Virus record (IMG/VR): IMGVR_UViG_3300028829_005735
Coordinates: 1-64,000 of that record
Reading direction: 5' to 3' (one strand)
Origin: a virus
DNA length: 64,000 bases
Made by a program: the position numbers and the translations under genes. The notes under the pieces were generated by a model that searched no databases, had not been told where the DNA came from, and was given only the letters and a program-made list of their open reading frames with translations. Shown piece after piece: positions 52,301 to 61,000 of this stretch (positions are counted from its first letter, which is position 1; the number at the start of each line of letters is the position of its first letter).

Positions 52301-52918
52301 TCCGTTTTTTGTGGTAACTTTATAGTCACCCATAATATCTTCTTTGGTAATATTTAGTCCAGATTCTTTAGCGGCCACCATTGCCTTTTCCATTATATTA
52401 TGGTAAGGAACGAACTCGGCATTTTCAAAAGTAAGAGAATCTTTATTATCAGTTTCAGCAAACTCTTGACGTTTGTATTGCATATATTTCATTCCACCAT
52501 CCCAATACTCTCCACCACACTTCTCAGGATCGATACAGTTTTTATACTGTTCGGCACGTTGTAATTGATTTTGGTAGTTCTTGGTCCATACCATATCTTT
52601 TACAAGGTAGTCGTTATCATATACTTGAGTGAATACATTTTGAGCTTTGTTTACATTGGATTGTTTTGATAAATCAATCCCTGCAATTTTCTTTAAATCT
52701 CCATCAATAAGTTTGAAGAAATCATCTCTGGCTTCAATATTACTTTCACGAGTAAGACCTGCGTTGAGAATCTTACCGTACATATCACTAAGTTGCTTAT
52801 GACCTTGATCATATTTAGATTGACGAGCCGACAATAATTGACTCTCAAACTGCAAGTTTGGTTGAGGTGGTCTTACACTCGTAATCTTATCTGTAACACC
52901 TTGTAAATACGTAGCCAT
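49331..52918 (-). CDS. crAss-like cargo protein, 1195 aa
   Basis: The N-terminus is MATYLQGVTDKITSV, later LTRESN (55-60) and EARDDFFKLIDGDLKKIAGIDL, the start I know from the crAss-like cargo family (MATYLQGVTDYIP...LTRESN...DEFFK.ID.D.KKI). The middle is helical; 420-450 is glycine-rich (EFKGEGGGGMSIAHTI). It is therefore likely packed in the capsid and delivered at infection. A promoter-like site precedes it at 52934-52941. Confidence 0.85.
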   Translation of the reverse strand: MATYLQGVTDKITSVRPPQPNLQFESQLLSARQSKYDQGHKQLSDMYGKILNAGLTRESNIEARDDFFKLIDGDLKKIAGIDLSKQSNVNKAQNVFTQVYDNDYLVKDMVWTKNYQNQLQRAEQYKNCIDPEKCGGEYWDGGMKYMQYKRQEFAETDNKDSLTFENAEFVPYHNIMEKAMVAAKESGLNITKEDIMGDYKVTTKNGRLLETPLTELFDKLYADNPGYQKQFEVESYNERKDWATNQINAGNFKTMQEAEVGYITEQSKTLNEAVNKIAIEIGADNESIDRQLKALEKMKDKGLMRIGDANYVKYVELSQLKGLSDKAKGFAEISQTALKNANNHRVIRNIGHQLDQASGLIKLDAELRSTAKTLSHRDEETLLELDEKAKMRIQHGYNVSLEGVKQKGRLELENVKQQGRLDLAEFKGEGGGGMSIAHTINKRFTKAFGGKGEQAMSEIVAAANKKFDYYTATDLSKKGKNPSDPKRVAAMAHNEKVKTARAKWITEQQAALLDEKGGTTWGKVLKDNPDYNTILEMGGGQVTAGDGADGGGSEATGGLMGLFKKAGEWLSENLGNPLPQREEGEDFSGYNWSDYEPKDVNDMMSFVAEGHTDPAKQKYYKKVAKIGYENLSKEDKKIVNEKLGTRINEVNSAIKAAESGTQWVRTTGTESDGDAGEGKAEKHFKQNDQAALKGKQQLAKKFTEEWLKTIDEDSDEFKSLQKTVHDYLISTGGSTTSGTLTWVGASGETHNIGSLYKDFDEGGSNLFFSAVPLKGGHLKGKGKGSYGKLRGLHLSDTQLDKNLSLDVIKKLVADSNYLGDKIYKTKLRNKSEGVNDYFNSKPYKDAAKKYEVQDETYNGYTESKRDNATDIKRVLRAEMKGSKYFQQFIWEEGTGDFAGKQVYTADDFIDANGRFKYDIDGMTSETIKNGRRLYAEAMDAVYKENGYKNEKPYMPGIGSRLSTTYTTLDPDMLNVDDQGTIKDIRDYLNVMVSADVDGARTGVFRKKQIAQGNFEYMHEGTNDQKNEIINSILSGDLDISSIEFNAIGGKHHPKDGKTGLAKSDWQTMRVAVTGGEVYEFDLNTSHHQTRLLQEAHNGGSKAQMLSDVGRYTYKKGDHLTPEGIKISLDGTGVAVTGDIYSWDHTTDRKVFKDINDYLDPNLLLYQNPEAIEYEIDRIINAISKPYYKEHNPIAE

Positions 52919-52933
52919 TGTTTACTGTTTTTT

Positions 52934-52941
52934 CAAAAATA
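52934..52941 (-). promoter_or_regulatory. Possible Bacteroidota-type -7 element
   Basis: On the minus strand TATTTTTG fits TAnnTTTG, 16 bases before the ATG of the 1195 aa gene. No clear -33 TTTG is seen upstream, though TGTTTAG lies at roughly the right place. This is the only gap of any size (49 bases) in the minus-strand module. Confidence 0.4.
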
Positions 52942-52967
52942 CTAATTTAATACTAAACATTTTTTAG

Positions 52968-54989
52968 TTAAGTAGTTGATTCAGGATATGGAATCTGCTG
53001 AACATCATATTTTCCTGAGTGCTGTGCCATTGCAAGTTTGGCAATTACGGATTCGTCAGTTCCTGGCGGAAGTGAGTTTGCAAGATCATTATATGTATCA
53101 GCTACTGTTTTCTGTCCACCCATTGTTGGACCGAAATCTTTCCCTTTAATGAACTCGTGAATTCCTGTATTTGGATCCTTAGCAAATTGTTCACCAATAG
53201 TAGCCTCGAGATTCAATCTATCAGCACGTTCTTGCCACATAGCAATCTCGTTCTCTGCGATATTTGTATCTGCAGCAATCATTGAATTTGAATATTGTTG
53301 TTTCAATGCTGTAGTCTTATCGTGATGCCCCGTAATAGCATTTGCCAATCTTTCTGCTGAACGATTTGCAATTTGTGTATTAGCCATCTGCTCACGATTG
53401 TAAGCCTGAACATTTTTATCTTCGTATTGGCCAATTACTTTCCCCATCATATCAAACTGCTGACCTGCTAGGAAGTTAGCCGTTTGTTGTTGTTGTGGAG
53501 CAAACATTGCTTGCTTTGTCCCTTGGGTGTTAACCATGGACTGTATTTGATTAATAACGTTATCCGGACTATAATATGCTTGGTCAGCATAATAAGTTTC
53601 AGGAACAGCCGTCATTGGCTTTAGGTATTGAATGTTTCTTTTGTTCTTCTTTGCTTGTTTTAAAGCACGTTTGTTAGACCAAAGGAAATCCATATTACGT
53701 TCTGTCTCTGGAGTCACCTCAAGAGGTTCTATATCCCATTTGTAAAGCTCATCAACAACTGCTGGATCAGCTTCAACTTCTACAACCTTTCCATCAATAG
53801 TTTTGTATGCTTTGTAGTACCCATCTCCTTGGTGAATATACTTAAGGCCATCTTGTTCAGGTGCATTCTTATACGCATCGGTTGCCGTAAGTTTATCCAT
53901 TTCCTTTTGGGAAATTTGTGTGATATCAGAATTAACCATTCTATACCACCACTTACCATCTTCATAGGCATCGGCAACATTAGCGGCATTAAGAGTACCA
54001 TCTTTAAGCATCAATCGAAGGTCCTCATTTGTATAAGTACCATCTTCTCCTGAAGGCTTGTACTTACTTTTATGACCTTCCATAATTGACTGAAGCTTAT
54101 CGTTTGGTCTATGACTTTTTGTAGTTGTTTCACCAACATCTGTTGTCATGAAATCAAAAATCAAATCTGGATTTGTTTCAATAGCTTTTAATTGAACCTC
54201 TCTCATTCTTGATTTTACAGCTGAAGGTGGAGCATCTTTATCGATTAAAGGAAGACCATAAATCTTCATGTACTTATTCAATCGTTCAATACCTTCTTCA
54301 GTATAAGCTTGGCTCTCATCATATGGTGGAGCACGTTTAATCTCATCTCCTTTAGCAGCTTTAGGAAGTGTACGGAACCTAACTTCTGAACCATATCTAA
54401 ATTCAGGATTACCTTCCGGTGATGCACCTTCAACTTGTTGAACTTGCTCTTGCTCTCCACTTGCACCAAATATTTGTTCATAGTCTAAACCAATTCTCTC
54501 TAAGAATGGTTCGAAATGTTTTGAATGCTCACCAGGAGCACCTTTCTTTTCGTGAAATTCCTGAATAGTAAATAGAGCACTTAACTTAAAGGCACTGTTT
54601 TCTAAGTTTTTTTTTAAAGATTCAGTTCTAATCTTGTCAATACTTTCATCTTTAAGTTCTTCTTGAGATTTTGTAACGTCATACTTCTTTGAAATTTGAG
54701 CAAATGTTTTTGGCTTTTTGCCACTCTCACCAAAAAACTTTAGGATAACTGGATCTTTAACCTTTAATGAATCGGAATATATTGCAGTTCCTTCAGGCAC
54801 ACCAAGAGGTGTACCACCTTCACTATGTTTCTTACCACCAATGCCAACAAGTATCTTTTGATTACTTACGTTGTCTTTGGTAAGCATAGTTTCTCCCTTT
54901 TCAGCCTCGACGTTAGCCTGATTTCTAGGCACACCTTGAGTGGTATGCATGCCTGGAGTTTCCTCTATTTTGAATCTCTTACCTGCCAT
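52968..54989 (-). CDS. crAss-like virion-associated protein, 673 aa
   Basis: N-terminal NVEAEKGETM, GIGGKKHSEGGTPLGVPEG and later FAQISKKYDV match a conserved crAss-like protein between muzzle and cargo genes. About residue 200 it has EFRYGSEVRFR, close to EFRYGGKTG in its upstream neighbour, hinting at a shared unit. The C-terminal half is helical and glutamine-rich (FAPQQQQTANFLAGQQFDMM). Capsid or tail-core packaging is likely; the detailed role is unknown. Confidence 0.75.
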   Translation of the reverse strand: MAGKRFKIEETPGMHTTQGVPRNQANVEAEKGETMLTKDNVSNQKILVGIGGKKHSEGGTPLGVPEGTAIYSDSLKVKDPVILKFFGESGKKPKTFAQISKKYDVTKSQEELKDESIDKIRTESLKKNLENSAFKLSALFTIQEFHEKKGAPGEHSKHFEPFLERIGLDYEQIFGASGEQEQVQQVEGASPEGNPEFRYGSEVRFRTLPKAAKGDEIKRAPPYDESQAYTEEGIERLNKYMKIYGLPLIDKDAPPSAVKSRMREVQLKAIETNPDLIFDFMTTDVGETTTKSHRPNDKLQSIMEGHKSKYKPSGEDGTYTNEDLRLMLKDGTLNAANVADAYEDGKWWYRMVNSDITQISQKEMDKLTATDAYKNAPEQDGLKYIHQGDGYYKAYKTIDGKVVEVEADPAVVDELYKWDIEPLEVTPETERNMDFLWSNKRALKQAKKNKRNIQYLKPMTAVPETYYADQAYYSPDNVINQIQSMVNTQGTKQAMFAPQQQQTANFLAGQQFDMMGKVIGQYEDKNVQAYNREQMANTQIANRSAERLANAITGHHDKTTALKQQYSNSMIAADTNIAENEIAMWQERADRLNLEATIGEQFAKDPNTGIHEFIKGKDFGPTMGGQKTVADTYNDLANSLPPGTDESVIAKLAMAQHSGKYDVQQIPYPESTT

Positions 54990-57900
54990 TAGTATAATTG
55001 TTTAACCTTATATCCTAAATTCTCCATCATCTTTAATTGGTCTGGAGTAAGTGTTAGTTCTTCACCTACCTGCATTCCTGCTTTAGCCAGCACTAGACCA
55101 CCATGCTTTAATCCGTATCCCAATCTACCTGAACTTCTACCAAAGAAGTCATCTGTAAACTTCTGACCTTTCTGACCGTATTGACCTTGAGTACGATTAG
55201 TACCTGCTAAAATATCAGCACCAGTATCTTGAGGAAGTTGTCTTCCTGTATTACGATCGTATAGACCTTCATCTCCAGAACTTGGAGGAACTACTCCAAA
55301 CTTTCTGTCAACCGACTGCATTGAGCGTTCTTCTTCAGGACTCATCACGGTATTCATTCCTTCAAGGAATTCGTTGAACATTGAACCACCTTCGTAAAGA
55401 ACATCTGCCATGGCACCATAATCTACATCATATTCATATAGAGGTTTAAATTTAGCTACCTCATCTCCTTTTTTAGATGTAGGAATATAGTATTCAAGCA
55501 TTCCAGTCTTACCACCATATCTGAATTCAGGTGGCATTTCTCCAGCAGCAACTCCTGACATACTACGAACCATCTCTACGTTGTCTAAAGCATCGTTTAA
55601 TTGAGCTTGTGTTGGGTTTTTAATTCCTCGTGCACGAAGATTTGCTTCAGCAATATTATAAGTAGCATCAACCTCATTACCATAATCGTTTTGACCAGCT
55701 GTAGCGTTAATAATAATACTAGGATCATTTGACTCAACACCACGTTCATCTCCTCGTTGGATTTGTTCTTCTCCAGTTTTAGTTGAAGTTGCAGTACGAG
55801 GTTTACCACCTGCAGAATCTACTATAGATTGTTGCCAACCTTTTCCAAATCTTCTATCGACTCGTCCTTGTTTTCGAGCATCTCTTCTTTCCCCTCGTTC
55901 TGTTCGTCTTTGTGTTCCGGCTAATTTTCGACCTTCTTTTCTTTCCCACCTGTCTATGTCACCACTTCGGTCAGTATCGAAAGCTCTGTTTCGGTTTTGC
56001 TTACGGGTTAATCCGTTTGTCACAATAGCATCAGTATTGACTTGTTGCGTAGGATTAACCTTATGTGACAACCCTTGATTCTCAGCTTCTTCCTGAGTCA
56101 TTTGCACTTCGTTTCCATCTGCATCTATAGCTGTAACCATAGCATCTGCTGCATTATACCCTTCGGTATTTACAGGATTTCCATCAGCATCGGTTTCCAC
56201 AACATTACCTTGTTCGTCAACCAACTCCTCTTGCCCCGTAACAGGATTGAAGCTAATCTTTAATCGTTCCCGACTTCCGAAAATACCATTTCTACTTTTA
56301 TAATCAATATCAGAAATACCCGATTGCCTTGCATAGAATTCTTCTGGACTCATACTACCCTGAACACCAACTTGTCTACGATTAACAATATTAGACATGG
56401 CATTTAAAAAGCTAGGGTTTAATGCTCGTCTTCCAGACATACCCCATTGAGGTTCTCCATTTATGTTCCATCCTTCTTTAACTCTATCAGGATCATTTGC
56501 TTGACCAGCATCTGGATCACCTCCCGGATCTTCATCCTTAACGGCAACCATCTTTCCGTCAACATATTTATATGTTACACCTTCTTCATATTCAGTCTCA
56601 GCATTCTTTTGGTCCTCGGCATCTCTCTCCTCTTGAGTTAATGCAGCTCGTCTTTCTTCTTCTTTTTTAGCCTCTTGCTCTGGAGTAAGGACTACAGGAA
56701 CGTTTTCGTCAGTTATATCTGCGTTTGCATCTACTTTAGGTGGAGCAGTTGGACCTGTGTATCCTGCTTGCTCTGCAGCACCTCCTATACTTCTTGATAA
56801 ATTTTGTTGTTCTTCAGGAGTCATAGCATCAAACTCTTCACGAGTCTTATTATGCATCTGTAAATCCATATCTGTTACAGAATCTATTGCGGCTTGATTA
56901 GCTTCGGCTGTTGCTTTAGCTTCTGCAGTAAACTGAGCCATATCAGTTTTGAATTTCTCTAACCCGGCATCATCAAGTAAAAGATCGTCTGGGCTATTGC
57001 TCCATTCAGTTTGTTCAAAGGTATATCCTTTCTCCATTGCAGCCTTACCGAAGTCTGAATTTTCCCATATTCCTTTACTAATTTCTACAGCGATATCTGT
57101 CCATTCCGGATTATTTTCTACAGAAGGATCTTCAATCATATTGTAGTTACTCATGTTCTGTAACTCCTCTACAGTCTCAACCCCATACTTATCTTTAATA
57201 AATTGAGGAAGTTCTGTTCCATCCCATCTAGGAACTCCATCTGGACCAACTTCAATACCATCTTTTGCCATTGGCATCTGAGGTGGTAGTTGTTGAAACT
57301 GAGGGGCACCTTGCCCGTTAGCAAAACGTTGGTTAACCTTATTCATGGCATAACCCGAAAACAATTTCTTTTGTAATGCATTCTTTAATCCCGTAGTGTA
57401 AGCCTCTGTAGAAGATGAATCTAATTCGGATGCATCAGTCTTCCCACCAGTCTTATACATTTTGATAAGGTTCTTTCTTACATCATTAAAATCAATAGTG
57501 TTACCATCAAAGACAATCCCCCCACCTTGCATGTTGTCAATAGCATATTGAGCTCCTGCATTTGGGTTATGACTAGCACCAGGCATCATGGTTCCATCTG
57601 GCATCCTATGAGTTGCTCCTCCAAACTTCATTTGAGGTTGACCTTGGCCACCACCTTGTGATTGTTGAACAGCTTGAGCCATCTGCTGGATAGCTTGTTG
57701 TTGTTCTTCACTGCTCATACCTTCAAGACTCTGCATAATTTCTTCAGGAGCTTGTTGATTCATTTGAGCAAATGCCACTATTATTTGTTGGATTTGTGCT
57801 TCTGGACCTGCAGGTTGCTGCATTCCGTTTTGTGCTTTTCTTAAAGGTCGTCTCATAACATCGGTCTTACTTAAAGATAAGAAATTTTGTTGAGGTTTAG

Positions 57901-58018
57901 TAACTAATTTTTGTTTAGTCTTAGCATTGTTTTTTTCACCCTCTCGTAGTGACTTACTGTTTACTGCAGTTGAAGGTCTTGAAGTAAGGGGTCTATATGC
58001 GTTTTCATTAAAGCTCAT
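54989..58018 (-). CDS. crAss-like cargo/core protein with Gly-Gly motifs, 1009 aa
   Basis: An N-terminal KAQNGMQQPAGPEAQIQQ and a Gln/Ala-rich helical region up to about 120 (AQMNQQAPEEIMQSLEGMSS) match the opening of the corresponding protein in crAss-like phages. Several spaced Gly-Gly elements follow: KFGGATHRMPDG, MYKTGGKTD, FRYGGKTG and YGLKHGGLVLAK. The middle is very acidic. It overlaps the 673 aa gene by one base (TAATG). Position directly after the muzzle suggests a core or cargo protein. Confidence 0.75.
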   Translation of the reverse strand: MSFNENAYRPLTSRPSTAVNSKSLREGEKNNAKTKQKLVTKPQQNFLSLSKTDVMRRPLRKAQNGMQQPAGPEAQIQQIIVAFAQMNQQAPEEIMQSLEGMSSEEQQQAIQQMAQAVQQSQGGGQGQPQMKFGGATHRMPDGTMMPGASHNPNAGAQYAIDNMQGGGIVFDGNTIDFNDVRKNLIKMYKTGGKTDASELDSSSTEAYTTGLKNALQKKLFSGYAMNKVNQRFANGQGAPQFQQLPPQMPMAKDGIEVGPDGVPRWDGTELPQFIKDKYGVETVEELQNMSNYNMIEDPSVENNPEWTDIAVEISKGIWENSDFGKAAMEKGYTFEQTEWSNSPDDLLLDDAGLEKFKTDMAQFTAEAKATAEANQAAIDSVTDMDLQMHNKTREEFDAMTPEEQQNLSRSIGGAAEQAGYTGPTAPPKVDANADITDENVPVVLTPEQEAKKEEERRAALTQEERDAEDQKNAETEYEEGVTYKYVDGKMVAVKDEDPGGDPDAGQANDPDRVKEGWNINGEPQWGMSGRRALNPSFLNAMSNIVNRRQVGVQGSMSPEEFYARQSGISDIDYKSRNGIFGSRERLKISFNPVTGQEELVDEQGNVVETDADGNPVNTEGYNAADAMVTAIDADGNEVQMTQEEAENQGLSHKVNPTQQVNTDAIVTNGLTRKQNRNRAFDTDRSGDIDRWERKEGRKLAGTQRRTERGERRDARKQGRVDRRFGKGWQQSIVDSAGGKPRTATSTKTGEEQIQRGDERGVESNDPSIIINATAGQNDYGNEVDATYNIAEANLRARGIKNPTQAQLNDALDNVEMVRSMSGVAAGEMPPEFRYGGKTGMLEYYIPTSKKGDEVAKFKPLYEYDVDYGAMADVLYEGGSMFNEFLEGMNTVMSPEEERSMQSVDRKFGVVPPSSGDEGLYDRNTGRQLPQDTGADILAGTNRTQGQYGQKGQKFTDDFFGRSSGRLGYGLKHGGLVLAKAGMQVGEELTLTPDQLKMMENLGYKVKQLY

Positions 58019-61000
58019 TATCTAGGAGAGTTTTGAATTTTAGTATTATTCACAAGCATAATCATTTTCTTATTGCCTGATACAGTACGTCTTAGCAATA
58101 TACGATTATTGTTGTGTCTTATTTTCTTTCTTTGAAGTTGATTCTTATTATAGTTTAAGTTAATAGGATTCAAATTCTTGATGTATCCATTTGGTTCTGT
58201 TTCCCATATAGATTCGGTCACCGTAGGACTGAACTCACCTCTGTCCCTCGTAGTGTCCCAAAATTGATTGAATCGATACTTCTGTTCTACTTTAGAGTAG
58301 ACGATATCAATTTGGTTCAATCCTACTGCTGGATAATCCTTGAGAGCTCTTACATCATTCTTTGGTGCAAGGTTCAATCGTAATAATCCGGATACCTGCT
58401 CCGAGTTATAAATTACAGCCTCATCAAAGTTAAATTCAAGAGAATGGAACCTATCTCTACAGTTCTCATCAAATTCGAATACCTGCATGAAGTATTCTAC
58501 ACTTCTCAATGTAGTTACTGCAGGAAGGTTATCTAATTGGAACTCTATCTCCCATGGATAATCTACACCATAGAAGTTACAGTAGCTGTCACATCTGCTA
58601 TTATGCCTCCATATACCATCGTCTTTAACTGTAAGGAATGTATTCTTTCCTGACATAACGAGGTTCGGATGCCAATCGTGGTATGATATCTCCTGCTTAT
58701 TCTTTGGATCATAACTTATAGTCCATGAGGCATCGTCAAAATATCTCGGGTCACCAGTATTCACTCTTGTAATTTTATCTACAAGGAAGATTCCATTCCC
58801 TTCGTATTCCATTACATCTACGTATTCGGGTTTAGCACGGAAATCTCGTTTAGCAAAGTAGACGATTCCCCACTCATTATCGTAGAAGGCCTGACATCCA
58901 ACACCTGCTATCGTATTATCCAGCAAATCGAAGTCTGGGAAATCCAATAGTATTTGGTATGGAAGGTATTGATTAAACCAGTGTTGATTATTAAGTAGGC
59001 TTACTTCAGTCAAACCTTTACCTACTGTAAATATCTTTCCTTGAGTTTGGCTAATAAAGAATAGTCCTGCAGGTGTGTTAATTGCACCCTTTCTACTTTG
59101 ACAAGAACCATATTCAAATTCTTTATCGGTATTGGACACACGTTGCATTTGTCTAGCAAATAAACCTCCATCTCCTACGGTGATCTCAGTACCACTTTTC
59201 ATTTGGAGAGTATCAACTCCCGGATACATACCAGGAGCCATGTTTTCAAACAGTAACATAATCCCCGTTTCACTTACGGCTTTGATTGATGTTACTTTAC
59301 TTGCAAAGTCCTTAAAGTTATTTCCAAGGAACACACTCCAGTTATCTTTTTTTAATAGAGTCTGTTGTGGTAACGAGTACTGTAGTCGTCTTGGATAATG
59401 CTTGAAGCAAGTTTCTGCAAGCGTCGGATCATATTCACGATCCTGAGTATTCCCCCATGCGATTTTTGCATAGGGTAGATAATCAACGGAGAGGCTTCTA
59501 TCTAGTTTATAATAATTTCCAGCTTTGATGTGTCTTGCTCGGAACATAGTTCTAAGGTCCTGCAATACATCCCAATGCTGAGTCTTAACATCTTCTGCTA
59601 CCCAATCTCTCATGTCAATGTTAAGGTCGGACTCAATATAAAAATCTCTTACGCTCGAATGGAATAAATAGATGTATGATTTTTTAACTGTAAATATACC
59701 CGATGCTGTATTACCGTAATAATATATCTTATCAAAACAGTGTCTATCAGAAGGGGTTACTAAATTCTGGAAGAATGTTGTAACAGAACCATTATCCAAT
59801 GCTTGTTCTAAAGCATCATCTATACTACTTACAAATGCCATTACATCAAATGGATCTGTATCCATCCAGAAAGCTGTATGTTGTACAGTATCGTAATTAT
59901 GGTAATTAAATTCTGCACGGTCGTCTTCGTCAAGCATCCATTTATAAAAATGGTAGAATGTATTTTTTTCTTGGTATCGTCCTATGTAAGTATCCCCACC
60001 AAATATAGTTTCCGTTTCACTGATAAATAGTCCATCCTCATCAAATGCAGGGTGTATACATCCCGTAGGAAGTTGCTGTACGTTCTCTACTTTTCCATAT
60101 TGGCTACGAAGTCTTGACTTGAATGCAACGTAATGACTCGAGGCTTGTCTACTGAATTGAACGAATGGGTCATTTCCAGGTAGTTGTGAAACAAGAATGT
60201 TATCCATAGTCCCATCTCGTAATCCTCCAACAAGTGTTGCTACACTTCTAGTTGTTTCAAGTGCTACCGTTTTAATACGAAGCATATTATTGATACGGTG
60301 AGTTGTAAGGAAGTTTTGAAGATGACTCTTAAGGTATACAGACTCCTTTATGATTCGTCTTCTGTTCGGATTATAAGGTGCTCCAAACTTCTCGTATCCA
60401 CAATAAGCTTGATACTGCAATGCGTGTTGTCTTTCGGTCGATGCATTACGAACTATATTAATTAGTAAGTCTGCCCCTTCTCCAATATTTGTCAAGAACA
60501 TTACTGTATTCTGAATAGCAGCAACTAATGGTGGAACAGCTGTTTTTTCACCATATCTTGTTTCTGCATTTTCTTCAGTTACACCCGAACCTTCACCACC
60601 AGAACTCCAGCTTCCTGCGGCACCGTCTGAAAACCCTTCTCCTATATCTTGACCGGCCAATGCTGAACCAAAGTTGAATACGTTTTGATTAAGGCTTTCG
60701 ACAGTATCAAACGAAGTGTCATTAGTTGCTAGAGCAGTAGCCCCAAGACCTTGGTTAGAACTTACTGCCGTTTGGGAATAAGCATAAAAAAGTGTATTAC
60801 CACCACCAGATACTTTTGGATATCTATACCATTTTGGCTTCTTGTATACCTTAGTTCTTTTACCAACTTGTTTTGCAATAGCTAATCCAATACCAACAAC
60901 AAGTCCTGCATAGAATGTAAGGTCTGTTACGAATACATGCTTTGGATGATCTTCAACTTCCAAGTACCCTCCCTCTGCATTTCCATACATTGCTCCATAT